Assembly: GCA_965220265.1 (NCBI GenBank)
Contig: CBDCPM010000004.1
Location: 2,976,001-3,040,000 of the forward strand
Direction of reading: 5' to 3'
Length of the DNA stretch: 64,000 nucleotides
DNA from: Bin87 sp965220265
GTDB lineage: Bacteria > Chloroflexota > Dehalococcoidia > Lucifugimonadales > UBA3495
Shown here: positions 54,673-63,535 of the stretch, piece by piece
Position numbering within the stretch: position 1 is the stretch's first letter
How the letters are laid out: each line of letters begins with the position of its first letter
Notes under the pieces: model-generated
The model's database searches: none
Told to the model about the DNA's origin: nothing
What the model saw: only the letters and a program-made list of their open reading frames with translations
Made by a program: the position numbers and the translations under genes

Positions 54673-55032
54673 CTAATCCTGGTTCGTATTACCGTTAATC
54701 CACGGCTCGGTATCTCCGGCATCCATCCAGACGAAATTGAACCCCGCTTCCAGGGCAAATTGGCGATCCAACTCCGTATCGCCAATATGGTAGTACTCCG
54801 CCGCCGAAAAGCGAGACTTCACGTCCGGGAGACCCTGCTTCGATGAGACGAAACTCACCTCGATGCTGTGTCTGTCCCAAATGGACTGCTGTACCGGCAG
54901 CGGACGGTCAGACGAGCTACCGATAATGCACCCATGCGCCTGGGCGTTCCTGACCATGCTCATGGTGACAGGCCCGGGAGGGTCTCCTGCTTCCAGTGTT
55001 CCATCGATATCGAAACTGACCAGTACTGCCAA
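54673..55032 (-). CDS. Small HAD-superfamily hydrolase-like protein
   Basis: 119 aa. The HAD nucleophile motif FDIDGTLEAGD is at residues 7-17, motif II is GSSSDRP (Ser), and motif IV-like acidic residues are in YHIGDTELDRQFALEAG. No cap domain is visible, as in the short C0 type. A phosphatase activity on a small or macromolecular phosphate is possible. The motif III lysine is not obvious (SSKQGLPDVKSRF may supply it). It sits between the DUF35 and the double CoA-transferase genes on the same strand, but separated by more than 80 nt on one side and 220 nt on the other, so the link is weak. Confidence 0.75.
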   Translation of the reverse strand: MAVLVSFDIDGTLEAGDPPGPVTMSMVRNAQAHGCIIGSSSDRPLPVQQSIWDRHSIEVSFVSSKQGLPDVKSRFSAAEYYHIGDTELDRQFALEAGFNFVWMDAGDTEPWINGNTNQD

Positions 55033-55112
55033 GTATGGCCTCCCTTCGCAAATTGGTTTGAGATGATATTACCCAACACTGGAGCGGCTTTACCCATGTT
55101 GGGCGTACTCGC

Positions 55113-57587
55113 CTAAGGTTCCCCACCCACCGAGGGGTCCGCCCATTGGACGATTCCCCGCGTTCCCAAGTCCTCGATCTCCTTGTCGTCGTACCCAATT
55201 TCCCGAAGCAGGGGCTTGGTGTGCTGGCCGATTTGGATGGAGGTTCGGTAGATTCCCGGGGTCAGGGACAATTCGACCAACCCGCCGTAACGGAGGTACT
55301 TTCCCACATAGGGGTGCTCCACCTCGACGCTCAGAGCATTCGCCTTAGCGTGGGGATGGTCCGCATAAAACTCTCCTTCGAGCGCTTCGTCCGCACGGAC
55401 ACAGCCGATGTCCGCCTTGATCAGCAACTCTTCCCATTCGGCAGCGGTACGCCCGGCGAGGATTGCCGAGATCTCGGTGGTCAGTGATTCGTCATTGGCC
55501 TGTCGCGCCTCTGGAGTAGAGAAGCGGCGATCGGCCAGGAGTTCTGCCCGCTGCACAGTGCGGCAGAATGTTTCCCACTCATCCTGGAACAGACAACCCA
55601 GGAACACCCAACCTTCCCGGCAGCGATAGAGACGGTATAGAGCATGAAGGCCATGGATCTCTTCGTCGGGCATGGCAATGGGAGGGCGGTTTGCGTGGTC
55701 GTAATACTCATCGGCACTAGTCCAGGCATTGGCGTTGAGCATGGTGATATGGACCGGCTGGCCTTTACCGGTTAGGTCCCGCGCCCGAAGGGCCAGGACG
55801 ATGCCCGTGGCCACAGCCGGCGAAGTGTTTTGGTCAGGTCCCCAGTTGGATTTCATGAGCCATCGGGTCGCCTCAACGGTCTCCTCAATATCCATGACCC
55901 GTTCCGGAGGTGGAGGCATGCTCCGGCCCATCTGCCGCATGGCGCCGCCCATGATAGCGCCGGGAATGGGGTGGGCGCCCGGCCTGCGCGCGTGTTCCCC
56001 GTGTTCACCATAAGTCCCCATCCAGACATGGACCAAGCGGGGATTGATCTCCCGGCAGGTCTCCCAATCGACCTGGAGACGCTCTGGAACGCCGAGGCGA
56101 AAGTTGTGCGAGAGAACATCGGCCCTGGCGATGAGCTTGTGGATGATCTCTTTGCCCTCAGGGGTCTGAAGGTCAACCTGAATGCCTTCCTTGCCTGCGT
56201 AGGTCCGTGGGTCGGCCACTGCCTGTGAAGTGGAACGCCGCCCTTCATCCAATCGCCTGTCGGTGGCGTCGATCTTAATGACCCGCGCCCCGAGGTCCGC
56301 CAACAGGGCGGCGCCATAGGGCCCGGCCTGAATGGTCGCCAAGTCCAGGATGGTGACCCCTGACAGGGGGTGGGCCGCCACATCGGTGCCATTCGCCTCA
56401 GGCGAGCCACCGCTTACGGCCACGGACTGCTGCCGCAGGCTTCCCAGCACTTCGGCATTGTGCTGTCCCACATCGGGGGCTGGACCGCTGGGCTCCCCCG
56501 GGGTGTCCTTTAAATCTACGAGCGGGGCCAAGGTCCGCATGGGGCCCACGCGGGGATCATGGATCGTTACCACCGTCCCGTTGGCGACCACCGCGGGATG
56601 ATCCATGGCCTGGACGCTGTCACGATAGGGCTCAGCGGCGATGTCGCCGTCCTGGAGATAAATTCCCATCCATTCGTCGGCGGTCTTCTCCAACTGCTTC
56701 TTCAGTATCTCCCGGCGCAGGAGCTCCCGGTTCTCCAAGTCAATGGCGGGAACTTTCTCAAACCGCTCATCCTCGAGCAGGTATCCAAGTCCAATGGACT
56801 TGAGATGCCCCTGGATGTGCGGGACCCTTTGGTTGGCGTGTTGGAGCCATGTGCCGTCCTTGGTCCGCACCGGAACGTATCCTATGGAGGAGAGGCCTCG
56901 ATTGCCGCCGGGTCTGCCGGGAAACCGCTCCGGGTCCCTGCGCCGGAGCTGCATATTCACCAGTCCGCCGTCACCGACATTGTTGTCGTGGGGAGAAGCC
57001 AGAGCCTGGACGATGCTGGTCTGGACCCATTGCCCACGCCCGCACAGGTCCCGCACGCGGAGGGCGGCAAGGATCCCGCGCACCGCGGCCTGGCTGGCGT
57101 GCCAGCTACCGGTGCACACCGCCGAATACACTGGGCCGTCCCGGTCAGGCTGTCCTTCCAAGTTGAGCATCCGGCCCGCTTTGGCCGCAACGACACCCTC
57201 GTACCCTTTCACCCGGCGGATCGGGCCCTTTTGCCCGAAGCCGGTGATGGAGCAGTAAACCAGGCGTGGGTAAAGTTGCGACAGGGTTTCAAACTCCAAC
57301 CCCCAGTCGGCCATGTCTCCGGGACGGAAGGACTCTACGAGTACATCAGCCTCTCCGGCTAACTGGATGGCTTGTTCGCGGCCTTCTGTTGTGCTCAGGT
57401 CCAGCACAATGCCTTTTTTTCCGCGATTCCATGAAATCCACGCGGGTTGAAAGCGGAAAGGATCTCCGCCCGGAGGTTCAACCTTGATCACCTCGGCCCC
57501 GTAGTCGGCCATTACCAAGGTGCAGATGGCCCCTGGCATCCCCAACGAAAAATCCAGGACGGTTAGGCCTGTACATGGTCCTGCCAC
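55113..57587 (-). CDS. Tandem-fused family III CoA-transferase (two CaiB domains)
   Basis: 824 aa, twice the normal length. Domain 1 (about 1-395) starts CTGLTVLDFSLGMPGAICTL and has YGAEVIKVEPPGGDPF and NRGKKGIVLDLS. Domain 2 (about 405-824) starts LSGVTILDLATIQAGPYGAA and has LGARVIKID and GIQVDLQTPEG. In domain 2 the expected catalytic aspartate lies in WGPDQNTSPAVATG. In domain 1 the matching stretch is VYSAVCTGSWHASQAA, with no aspartate, so domain 1 may be structural. Normal enzymes are interlocked homodimers; a fusion could make a pseudo-heterodimer. Start ATG 57587. Substrate unknown; neighbours suggest CoA-thioester catabolism. Confidence 0.88.
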   Translation of the reverse strand: MAGPCTGLTVLDFSLGMPGAICTLVMADYGAEVIKVEPPGGDPFRFQPAWISWNRGKKGIVLDLSTTEGREQAIQLAGEADVLVESFRPGDMADWGLEFETLSQLYPRLVYCSITGFGQKGPIRRVKGYEGVVAAKAGRMLNLEGQPDRDGPVYSAVCTGSWHASQAAVRGILAALRVRDLCGRGQWVQTSIVQALASPHDNNVGDGGLVNMQLRRRDPERFPGRPGGNRGLSSIGYVPVRTKDGTWLQHANQRVPHIQGHLKSIGLGYLLEDERFEKVPAIDLENRELLRREILKKQLEKTADEWMGIYLQDGDIAAEPYRDSVQAMDHPAVVANGTVVTIHDPRVGPMRTLAPLVDLKDTPGEPSGPAPDVGQHNAEVLGSLRQQSVAVSGGSPEANGTDVAAHPLSGVTILDLATIQAGPYGAALLADLGARVIKIDATDRRLDEGRRSTSQAVADPRTYAGKEGIQVDLQTPEGKEIIHKLIARADVLSHNFRLGVPERLQVDWETCREINPRLVHVWMGTYGEHGEHARRPGAHPIPGAIMGGAMRQMGRSMPPPPERVMDIEETVEATRWLMKSNWGPDQNTSPAVATGIVLALRARDLTGKGQPVHITMLNANAWTSADEYYDHANRPPIAMPDEEIHGLHALYRLYRCREGWVFLGCLFQDEWETFCRTVQRAELLADRRFSTPEARQANDESLTTEISAILAGRTAAEWEELLIKADIGCVRADEALEGEFYADHPHAKANALSVEVEHPYVGKYLRYGGLVELSLTPGIYRTSIQIGQHTKPLLREIGYDDKEIEDLGTRGIVQWADPSVGGEP

Positions 57588-57908
57588 GGTTCACCTCCCC
57601 CTTGAGTTGTTTGGGTTCCCGTTTTGCAAAGCAACTGGCCTATCCCTCGGTAGACACCTACCGTTCCGGCACGTTTGCAGGACGTACTAAGCTCGGGATT
57701 ACCCAGTTCGCAGGCCAAGCTAGCTGGCGAGACCGAGTATGCAGCCCACTGAAGATGCGCGTCAACCTGATTCGCACCGGACGGCCTCCTCGAACCCTTC
57801 CCTATCAGTCCCGCTCTATAAGTTGACGGGATCAGAAACTATTTTTGGAGTAAGTGGCGTTGTGTGTTGGGGGACGGAGACCTGTGGTCCAGAGGCGTGG
57901 AGGTATCG
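57588..57908. other. Spacer between CoA-transferase and IS1182
   Basis: 321 bp. It contains upstream sequence of the leftward CoA-transferase gene and, on the right, the end of the IS1182-type element; its inverted repeat could not be fixed. No gene. Confidence 0.4.
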
Positions 57909-59834
57909 TTAGCCGCACCTCGGACCTAGAAACCGGGTCGGAAAGCCCTGGTTGGGGTAGAAGGATTTCAGACGTAAAGCCGACGTGAGGAAAATCAGGG
58001 ACCATAGTTGTCCGAGCCGGGCAGCGCTGAAGTTGGCCGCGGGATTGGCGACAACAGCAAGGACATCATTGAGGACGACGCGGTGGCCTGCTGCGCCGCC
58101 ACCGGTACTGCCCGACAGCCCGATTTTGCCCGCCACCAGGGTGAGATTGGCCACCGTGGCCGCCAGATACAGCTGGAATTTCGTCTTGACCCTACCGAAG
58201 TAGCGGGCCTGGCGGATTCCCAGCTGGACCAGCCGGGCCAGCCGATGCTCTACCACCACTCGGCGCGCTGGATACTCGTCGTAGGCAGCGCTCTGCTGCA
58301 ACGCTCGTGCCTGTTGCAACATGCCTTCCTGCGGATGGATTTGCACCCGCCGTCCCGGCCTGCCTTGGGCCGCGATGCACTGGGAGCGCAGCGGACAGGC
58401 CCAACATACCGCTCCATCAAATCGGAAAGCCTGCAAGCGATGGACACGACCGGTGCCATCCGTCCGCTTTCCCGCCGGCACGATGGCGTGGGTAACCTGC
58501 CCCGCCGGACAGGTGCAACTGCCCGCGGCCAGGTCAAGGTGCAAGTCATTTTTGGGAAAGTGTTTCCGGTCGGGCCGGCCCGGCGCTTTGGCCACCAACC
58601 GGCGTCCCGCGTCGGCGAAGGTCTGGCGGGTCCCGCCGTCCCCATAGGCGGCGTCGCCCATGGCTTCCTCCACCACCGAGCCGGTACTCGCTTCGCTCTG
58701 CTCCACCAGTTCCAAGGCCCCCAGATTGTCGGGAGCGTTGCCGGGCAACACGTCCACGGCGGTGATCAGCTGGCTGTCGGTGTCCACCACAATCGCCGCC
58801 TTGTGCCCGTCAAACCGTCGCCGGCTGCTCTGGTGCCCGTGGCGCATCTCTGGGTCGTGCACCGACAGCATCCGGTCCTTGCTCACCCCATCCCTGAGGC
58901 TCACCCCGTCATCAGCATGAGCAGCAACATCGCCATCGCCGCTCTTGCGCTCGATGTCCTGGAGCAGCAACTGTGCCAACAACTCCGCCCCAGCCACTGT
59001 GCTCTGCCGCTGGGCGCTGTCCTCGGGCAATTCCACCCACGCCTGCCGCGCCAATTCCAGCAGCCGGTCCGCGTCGGCCACTATCTCAGCCAGCAACGCC
59101 GCCCACGCTTTGCGGTCCGACCAATCAATCGCCGCCTCGCCCTTGATGCTGGAGCCCAGGTACCTCGCGTACCCCTGGGCTTCGGCCCATTCCCCGACAG
59201 CGATGTTCGCCACGGCCGCCAAGACCCGCAACAGTTTGACGATCCCGTCTGCCAACAGATTGTAGGTGTCCTTCACCGCGCCCCGTCCCAGGGTGTAGGT
59301 CGTGTCCAGCGCCACCCGCATCCCACGCTTCTTCAGGTAGCCCGACTGCCGCGCCAAGCGCAGGCTGCTCTCGAATACCTCCCGCACCTTCTCGTGCAGG
59401 ATCAACTGTGCCCGGAACATCTGCAGCGTACTCTTGGCAAAGGGTCGATCCTCAATCTCAATCCCCAACGCCACTTTCCACCGGATGTCGCAGTCAGCCC
59501 TCGCCTGGGCCTCGGCGTCGCTCACCTTGTCGTAGGTCTGCAACAGCAGCGCCGTGGCCAGCAGGCTGGGCGGCACGCTGTCCCGGCCATTGTCCGGACC
59601 GTAGATCTCGGCGAAATCGTCATCGCGGAACAGCTGGCCCCGCAGTGAGGCCAGCAAACCGTAGAAGGTGTCCTGGCCCACGTAGTCCAGATACAACCGG
59701 TCCGCTTCCAGAGGCCCCTCTGGTCTGAACGCTTTCCCAGCATCGCCCTGCTCCGCTAGCCTCGATTGCCCGGAGTATAACCCCTCGCCATAATCCGGTC
59801 GGTTTCCGGCCGGATTTTTAGGTAGTGTTGACAT
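57909..59834 (-). CDS. IS1182-family transposase
   Basis: 641 aa, full length. Seen: FRDDDFAEIYGPDNGRDSVP near the N-terminus, the first catalytic Asp in RGMRVALDTTYTLGRGAVKD, SVHDPEMRHGHQSSRRRFDG with HKAAIVVDTDSQLI, EEAMGDAAYGDGGTRQTF (second Asp), a cysteine cluster (GSCTCPAG, CWACPLRSQC) and the last segment EHRLARLVQLGIRQARYFGR with the Glu. The first four codons (ATG TCA ACA CTA) lie in the inverted repeat of the IS5 element at 59821-59836, so the present start was supplied by that insertion. Otherwise the frame is intact and may be active. Confidence 0.88.
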   Translation of the reverse strand: MSTLPKNPAGNRPDYGEGLYSGQSRLAEQGDAGKAFRPEGPLEADRLYLDYVGQDTFYGLLASLRGQLFRDDDFAEIYGPDNGRDSVPPSLLATALLLQTYDKVSDAEAQARADCDIRWKVALGIEIEDRPFAKSTLQMFRAQLILHEKVREVFESSLRLARQSGYLKKRGMRVALDTTYTLGRGAVKDTYNLLADGIVKLLRVLAAVANIAVGEWAEAQGYARYLGSSIKGEAAIDWSDRKAWAALLAEIVADADRLLELARQAWVELPEDSAQRQSTVAGAELLAQLLLQDIERKSGDGDVAAHADDGVSLRDGVSKDRMLSVHDPEMRHGHQSSRRRFDGHKAAIVVDTDSQLITAVDVLPGNAPDNLGALELVEQSEASTGSVVEEAMGDAAYGDGGTRQTFADAGRRLVAKAPGRPDRKHFPKNDLHLDLAAGSCTCPAGQVTHAIVPAGKRTDGTGRVHRLQAFRFDGAVCWACPLRSQCIAAQGRPGRRVQIHPQEGMLQQARALQQSAAYDEYPARRVVVEHRLARLVQLGIRQARYFGRVKTKFQLYLAATVANLTLVAGKIGLSGSTGGGAAGHRVVLNDVLAVVANPAANFSAARLGQLWSLIFLTSALRLKSFYPNQGFPTRFLGPRCG

Positions 59835-60632
59835 TTGGACTGCGGTACAATTGCCCCATGGCGAGTATAACCATACCTTCAGACCAATGGGCGAAGATTT
59901 TGCAATTCCTGCGGGATTGCCCTGACGCGTACGTTGGCGACGCGGCGGAATGCCAGCGGTTTGTCGAGGGCGTGCTGTGGATGGATCGCTCCGGAGCGCC
60001 GTGGCGACTGCTGCCGGCCGAGTATGGCAACTGGAACACCATCTACAAACGCTTCGCCCGGTGGTGCGACCGTGGCGTCTGGGAGCGAATGCACCAGCAT
60101 TTCAGTACGGAACCGGACCTGGAATATCTGGTCATCGACAGTACGGTGGTTCGAGCGCACCAGTGCGCTGGGGGAGCCCCGGCAAAAAGGGGGGCAATCA
60201 GCGCAAGCCCTGGGCCGCAGTCGCGGCGGGTTCAGCACGAAGGTTCCCGGGAGCGTGGACGCTCTGGGCAACCCCCTGCGGTTCACGTTGACGCCGGGAC
60301 AGCAGCATGACATCACCCAGGCGGAAACCCTGCTCACCGGCTACCGGAGCGAGTACGTAATCGCGGACAAAGGATATGACGCGCAGGACTTCGTCGACCA
60401 TTTGGCAGAAGAGGGCATGGTGGCAGTGATCCCGCCACGGTCCAACCGCAAAGCGCCACGGGATTACGATAGACCCTTATACCGAGAACGCCACGTCGTA
60501 GAGTGTTTCATCGGCAAGATCAAGCACTACCGCCGGGTATTTTCCAGGTTTGACAAATTGGCCAGCCGATACCTTGGCTTTCTGCAATTCGCTGCCGCCC
60601 TCATCTGGCTACGATGAAATGTCAACACTGCC
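59821..60632. mobile_element. IS5-family element (IS427-like)
   Basis: Ends: GGTAGTGTTGACATTT (59821-59836) and the inverted AAATGTCAACACTGCC (60617-60632), 15 of 16 matching. Flanked by TA (59819-59820 and 60633-60634). It contains one transposase gene in two frames. Confidence 0.88.
59858..60617 (+). CDS. IS5-family transposase in two overlapping frames
   Basis: Frame 1 from ATG 59858: SITIPSDQWAKILQFLRDC, RFVEGVLWMDRSGAPWRLLP, YLVIDSTVVRAHQCAGGAPA (first catalytic Asp). At AAAAAGGGGGG (60184-60194) the family protein passes to frame 2: GGQSAQALGRSRGGFSTKVP, YVIADKGYDAQDFVDHL (second Asp), RERHVVECFIGKIKHYRRVF (Glu), to the stop at 60615-60617. IS427-group elements use ribosomal frameshifting at such a run. 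The shift needed here is +1 (or -2), so it may be programmed or a base loss in the run. All three catalytic residues are present. Confidence 0.85.
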
Positions 60633-60634
60633 TA

Positions 60635-61854
60635 GTACTCAATCAAATCTGTATTAGCAGATGAAGGATGAAACGGGCTATGATTGCTACGCTGTCTCGC
60701 AAACAGCGGCGCGAGAGGTGCGGCATCGATGGTTGCGGAGAAATATGCGATACGGTTGTCATCAGAAGGTCGGGCCCAACTGGAGCGGTTGATCCGCAGC
60801 GGCCAGCGCTCCGCTCGAGTGATCAATCGGGCGCGCATCCTGCTCAAGTCCGACGAAGGCTGGAGTGCTTCCCAGGTGGCGGCGGCCCTGGACACGTCGC
60901 CGCGCACGGTGTTCCGCACCAAGCGTCGGTACTCCGAGGAGGGATTGGACGGCGTGCTGCACGACCACCCCCAAACCAATGGGTATCGGAAGCTGGATGA
61001 CAAGTCAGAAGCCCATCTGATTGCCCTGGCGTGCAGCGACGCTCCCGAGGGGCATGAGCACTGGACCTTGCAGTTGCTGGCGGACAAGGTGGTGGAGTTG
61101 GGATTGGTGGAGACCCTGTCGTATGAGACGGTAAGGCTCAGGCTGAAAAACACCCTCAAGCCGTGGCGGAAGGCGCAGTGGTGCATCCCGAAAGTAGGCG
61201 GCGAGTTCGTGTCGGCGATGGAGGACGTGCTGGACCTGTACGCCGAACCCTACGACCCCGATCGGCCGGTGGTTTGCTTTGACGAGACCTCCACCCAGTT
61301 GCTGGCCGAGGTCAGGGCGCCGCTGTCCGTCCAGCCGGGAGGGCTGCGGCGGCAGGACTACGAGTATCGGCGCGGCGGCACCCGCAATCTGTTCCTGGCC
61401 TGTGAACCCCTGGCGGGCTGGCGCCACGTGGCGATCACCGAGCGCCGCACCATGCAGGACTTCGCCCAGCAGATACGCTGGCTGGTGGACGTGGCCTACC
61501 CCGATGCCCCAGTCGTGCGAGTGGTACTGGACAATCTGAACACCCACCGCATGGCGTCCCTGTACGAGACCTTCCCGGCTGCTGAGGCCCGACGTATCGT
61601 GAAACGCCTCGAGTTTCACCACACTCCCAAACACGCCAGTTGGCTGAATATGGCGGAGATTGAGTTCAGCGTGTTGAGCCGCGCCTGTCTCAAAGGGAGA
61701 AACCCCGACGCTGACGCCCTGCAACGCCAAATCACGGCCTACGAGACCGAGCGCAACGCAGCGGGCGTCACCATCAACCGGCGGTTCAGCACCCACGACG
61801 CCAGAGCCAAACTCCATCGTTTCTACCCCTGCCTTTCCAGCATTGACTGAGTAC
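60635..61854. mobile_element. IS630-family element
   Basis: Inverted ends GTACTCAATCA (60635-60645) and TGACTGAGTAC (61844-61854), flanked on both sides by TA (60633-60634, 61855-61856), the target of IS630. The left TA is shared with the IS5 element. Confidence 0.87.
60729..61850 (+). CDS. IS630-family transposase
   Basis: 373 aa, intact. It has an N-terminal helix-turn-helix (GWSASQVAAALDTSPRTVFR), then RYSEEGLDGVLHDHP and the DDE core: RPVVCFDETSTQLLAEVRAP (first Asp), VVRVVLDNLNTHRMASLYE (second Asp), HTPKHASWLNMAEIEFSVLS (Glu). I chose ATG 60729, with GAGAGGTG about 9 nt upstream; a frame starting at 60684 adds 15 residues. It nearly fills its element, and the ends and target duplication are intact, so it may be active. 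A decayed relative in the opposite direction is at 62633-63290. Confidence 0.9.
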   Translation: MVAEKYAIRLSSEGRAQLERLIRSGQRSARVINRARILLKSDEGWSASQVAAALDTSPRTVFRTKRRYSEEGLDGVLHDHPQTNGYRKLDDKSEAHLIALACSDAPEGHEHWTLQLLADKVVELGLVETLSYETVRLRLKNTLKPWRKAQWCIPKVGGEFVSAMEDVLDLYAEPYDPDRPVVCFDETSTQLLAEVRAPLSVQPGGLRRQDYEYRRGGTRNLFLACEPLAGWRHVAITERRTMQDFAQQIRWLVDVAYPDAPVVRVVLDNLNTHRMASLYETFPAAEARRIVKRLEFHHTPKHASWLNMAEIEFSVLSRACLKGRNPDADALQRQITAYETERNAAGVTINRRFSTHDARAKLHRFYPCLSSID

Positions 61855-61873
61855 TAGGCTGGCTGGACTGGGG

Positions 61874-62224
61874 TCAGCCTTGCCGTTGGAGCCGTTCTGG
61901 TGGTTGCGGCATTAGTCTCCCAGCCACAGGCGGCCTGCCCATTTGGTAGCATGTCCAAGGGTTTTGGGCGTTTTCCGCCTTCAGTTGGCGCTGCCGCGAG
62001 TGCCGGCATTTCACGGCGCATTTAGGGCAACTGGTCTGCCTTTTGATGGCCTTGGCTCGGCAGTCGTTGCAGAGGCCGAGTCCCTTGCAGCGTTGACGGT
62101 TCTCGGAAGCCGGTACGCGCTTGAGTTCCCTTTTCCCCCGAGTGAGGCGGGGCCTCCTGGGATTCCCGGCTGTCCTGCATTTGGCGGTGCCATCTCTGGC
62201 TTTGCGTTTTCTGGGCCGCGTGAT
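61874..62224 (-). pseudogene. Basic, cysteine-rich zinc-finger-like protein without a start codon
   Basis: A frame of 116 residues reads TRPRKRKARDGTAKCRTAGN, then RLTRGKRELKRVP, NRQRCKGLGLCNDCRAKAIK, RQTSCPKCAVKCRHSRQRQL and KAENAQNPWTCYQMGRPP, to TGA at 61874. The C-x5-C-x2-C and C-x2-C-x3-C groups could bind zinc, as in small HNH-like or ribbon proteins. The codon at the natural start is ATC (62222-62224), one base from ATG, and no other start is available before an in-frame TAA upstream. Codon use is coding-like. Its 3' end is 17 bp from the IS630 element. Confidence 0.5.
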
Positions 62225-62632
62225 GCCAGGATTGGCCGAATTGGGGAGTATGAAGGCAACCTCAAACGCACCACCTATTGTACGTGTGTGCAGGGGTTAC
62301 ACCCGCTCAGCGTCCCGCCTGACATGAGGTTGACGATTCTTTGTCGGGGCACTACGAAACCGCATTCCTGATCACGGCTCCACAAACCCCTGTTTATCAA
62401 CCATTGGTGCTAGTATTACAGTTGCACTTGAATTGAGGGCCTCTGAAAGAGTCTCTTGTAAGGGATTCCAAGGCTCGGGCTTGGTGCCACCGGCTCCACC
62501 ACGGCTACTATATAGGCAGGTCAGCACTCTCATAAAGTAGTCACAGCAGCCTGCATGACAGCCGTCTAACTTCGGGCACGGTCAGCGACATGAGTCCTTC
62601 CTACAAAGCGCGGCTGTAATACTAGTACCGCG
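62225..62632. other. Spacer, no gene seen
   Basis: Lies between the cysteine-rich remnant and the decayed IS630. At about 62622-62640, ACTAGTACCGCGTCAGTGTG resembles an IS630 end. Confidence 0.4.
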
Positions 62633-63290
62633 TCAGTGTGAAACCGAAGGATAGATACGGCGAAGCTTATGCCGGGCATTGGTGGTGGAGAATCTCCAGT
62701 CGATGGTTGCCGCAGCCTGATTCCGCTCGGTCTCCAAGGCGGCAATCTCGCGTTTGAGGGCAGCCTCATCTTCAATGCGGCGATTCAAACATTGGTTGCT
62801 GAAGACGCTGAACTCGATCTCCGCCATCCCTTCGGCAAGCTCAGGACAGGATTGAGCCAGCTCCCATGCTGGGGAGTATAGTGAAACTCCAGCCGTTGGA
62901 TCACCCGTCTGGCCTCCTTGGGCTCGAAGGCCTCGTACAGGGAGGCGGGTCAGGGAGGCGGGTCTATGAGTGTTCAGGTTGTCCAGCACTACCCGGATCT
63001 TCTCCGCTTCCGGGTAAGCGGCATCCGCCAGCCAGCGCATCTGATGGGCGAAGTCGGTCATGGTGCGACGCGCGGTCACTGCCACGTGCCTCCAGCCCGC
63101 CAATGGCGCACAAGTCATGAATAAGTTCCGGGTCCCGTTGCGCTGGTACTCGTAATCAAACCGCTCCCGCCGTCCCGCCTTGGCCGGGATGGGAGACCGT
63201 TTCTCCGACACCAACTGCTTGGAAGTCTCATCTTGGAAGTCTCATCGAAACAGACTACGGGCCGCTTGGCCCGAATCCACCGAAGGGATG
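62633..63290 (-). pseudogene. Decayed IS630 transposase with two short tandem duplications and a repeat insertion
   Basis: Only the catalytic part remains: RPVVCFDETSK, FDYEYQRNGTRNLFMTCAPL, RVVLDNLNTHRPASL, MAEIEFSVFSNQCLN, TIDWRFSTTNARHKLRRIYP. Three lesions are visible. An exact 14-bp tandem duplication (63219-63232 and 63233-63246). An exact 13-bp tandem duplication (62939-62951, 62952-62964). A 23-bp insert at 62828-62850 that matches the second dispersed repeat (CTTCGGCAAGCTCAGGACAG). The last two together add 36 bases, so the frame reopens, with 25 or so wrong residues in between. The 5' third is missing. Confidence 0.85.
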
Positions 63291-63535
63291 CGTGGGGGCT
63301 GGCTACGCAAGGGAAGAGAAGCGTGGGTGATGGGACAGCAGTGCCCTGACGCCGCCGGATTCGAGCGGGTGAGGGTAGAGACAGCTATGCCAGGGGGATG
63401 CTGACGGCTCGCGAGTGGCCGCCGAGGGCGAGATCGTCGGGCAGATGGCAGCTGGAGACACGCGGTGCTCAGCCTGACGCGGGACGGTCAGGCGGTTGGA
63501 CGGTCTGGAGGAGAGGTCGGACGCCGAAGGCGGCG

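Noticed and set aside
58008..59648. Long plus-strand frame opposite the IS1182 transposase
   Set aside because: Antisense shadow in GC-rich DNA; the minus strand carries the real transposase motifs.
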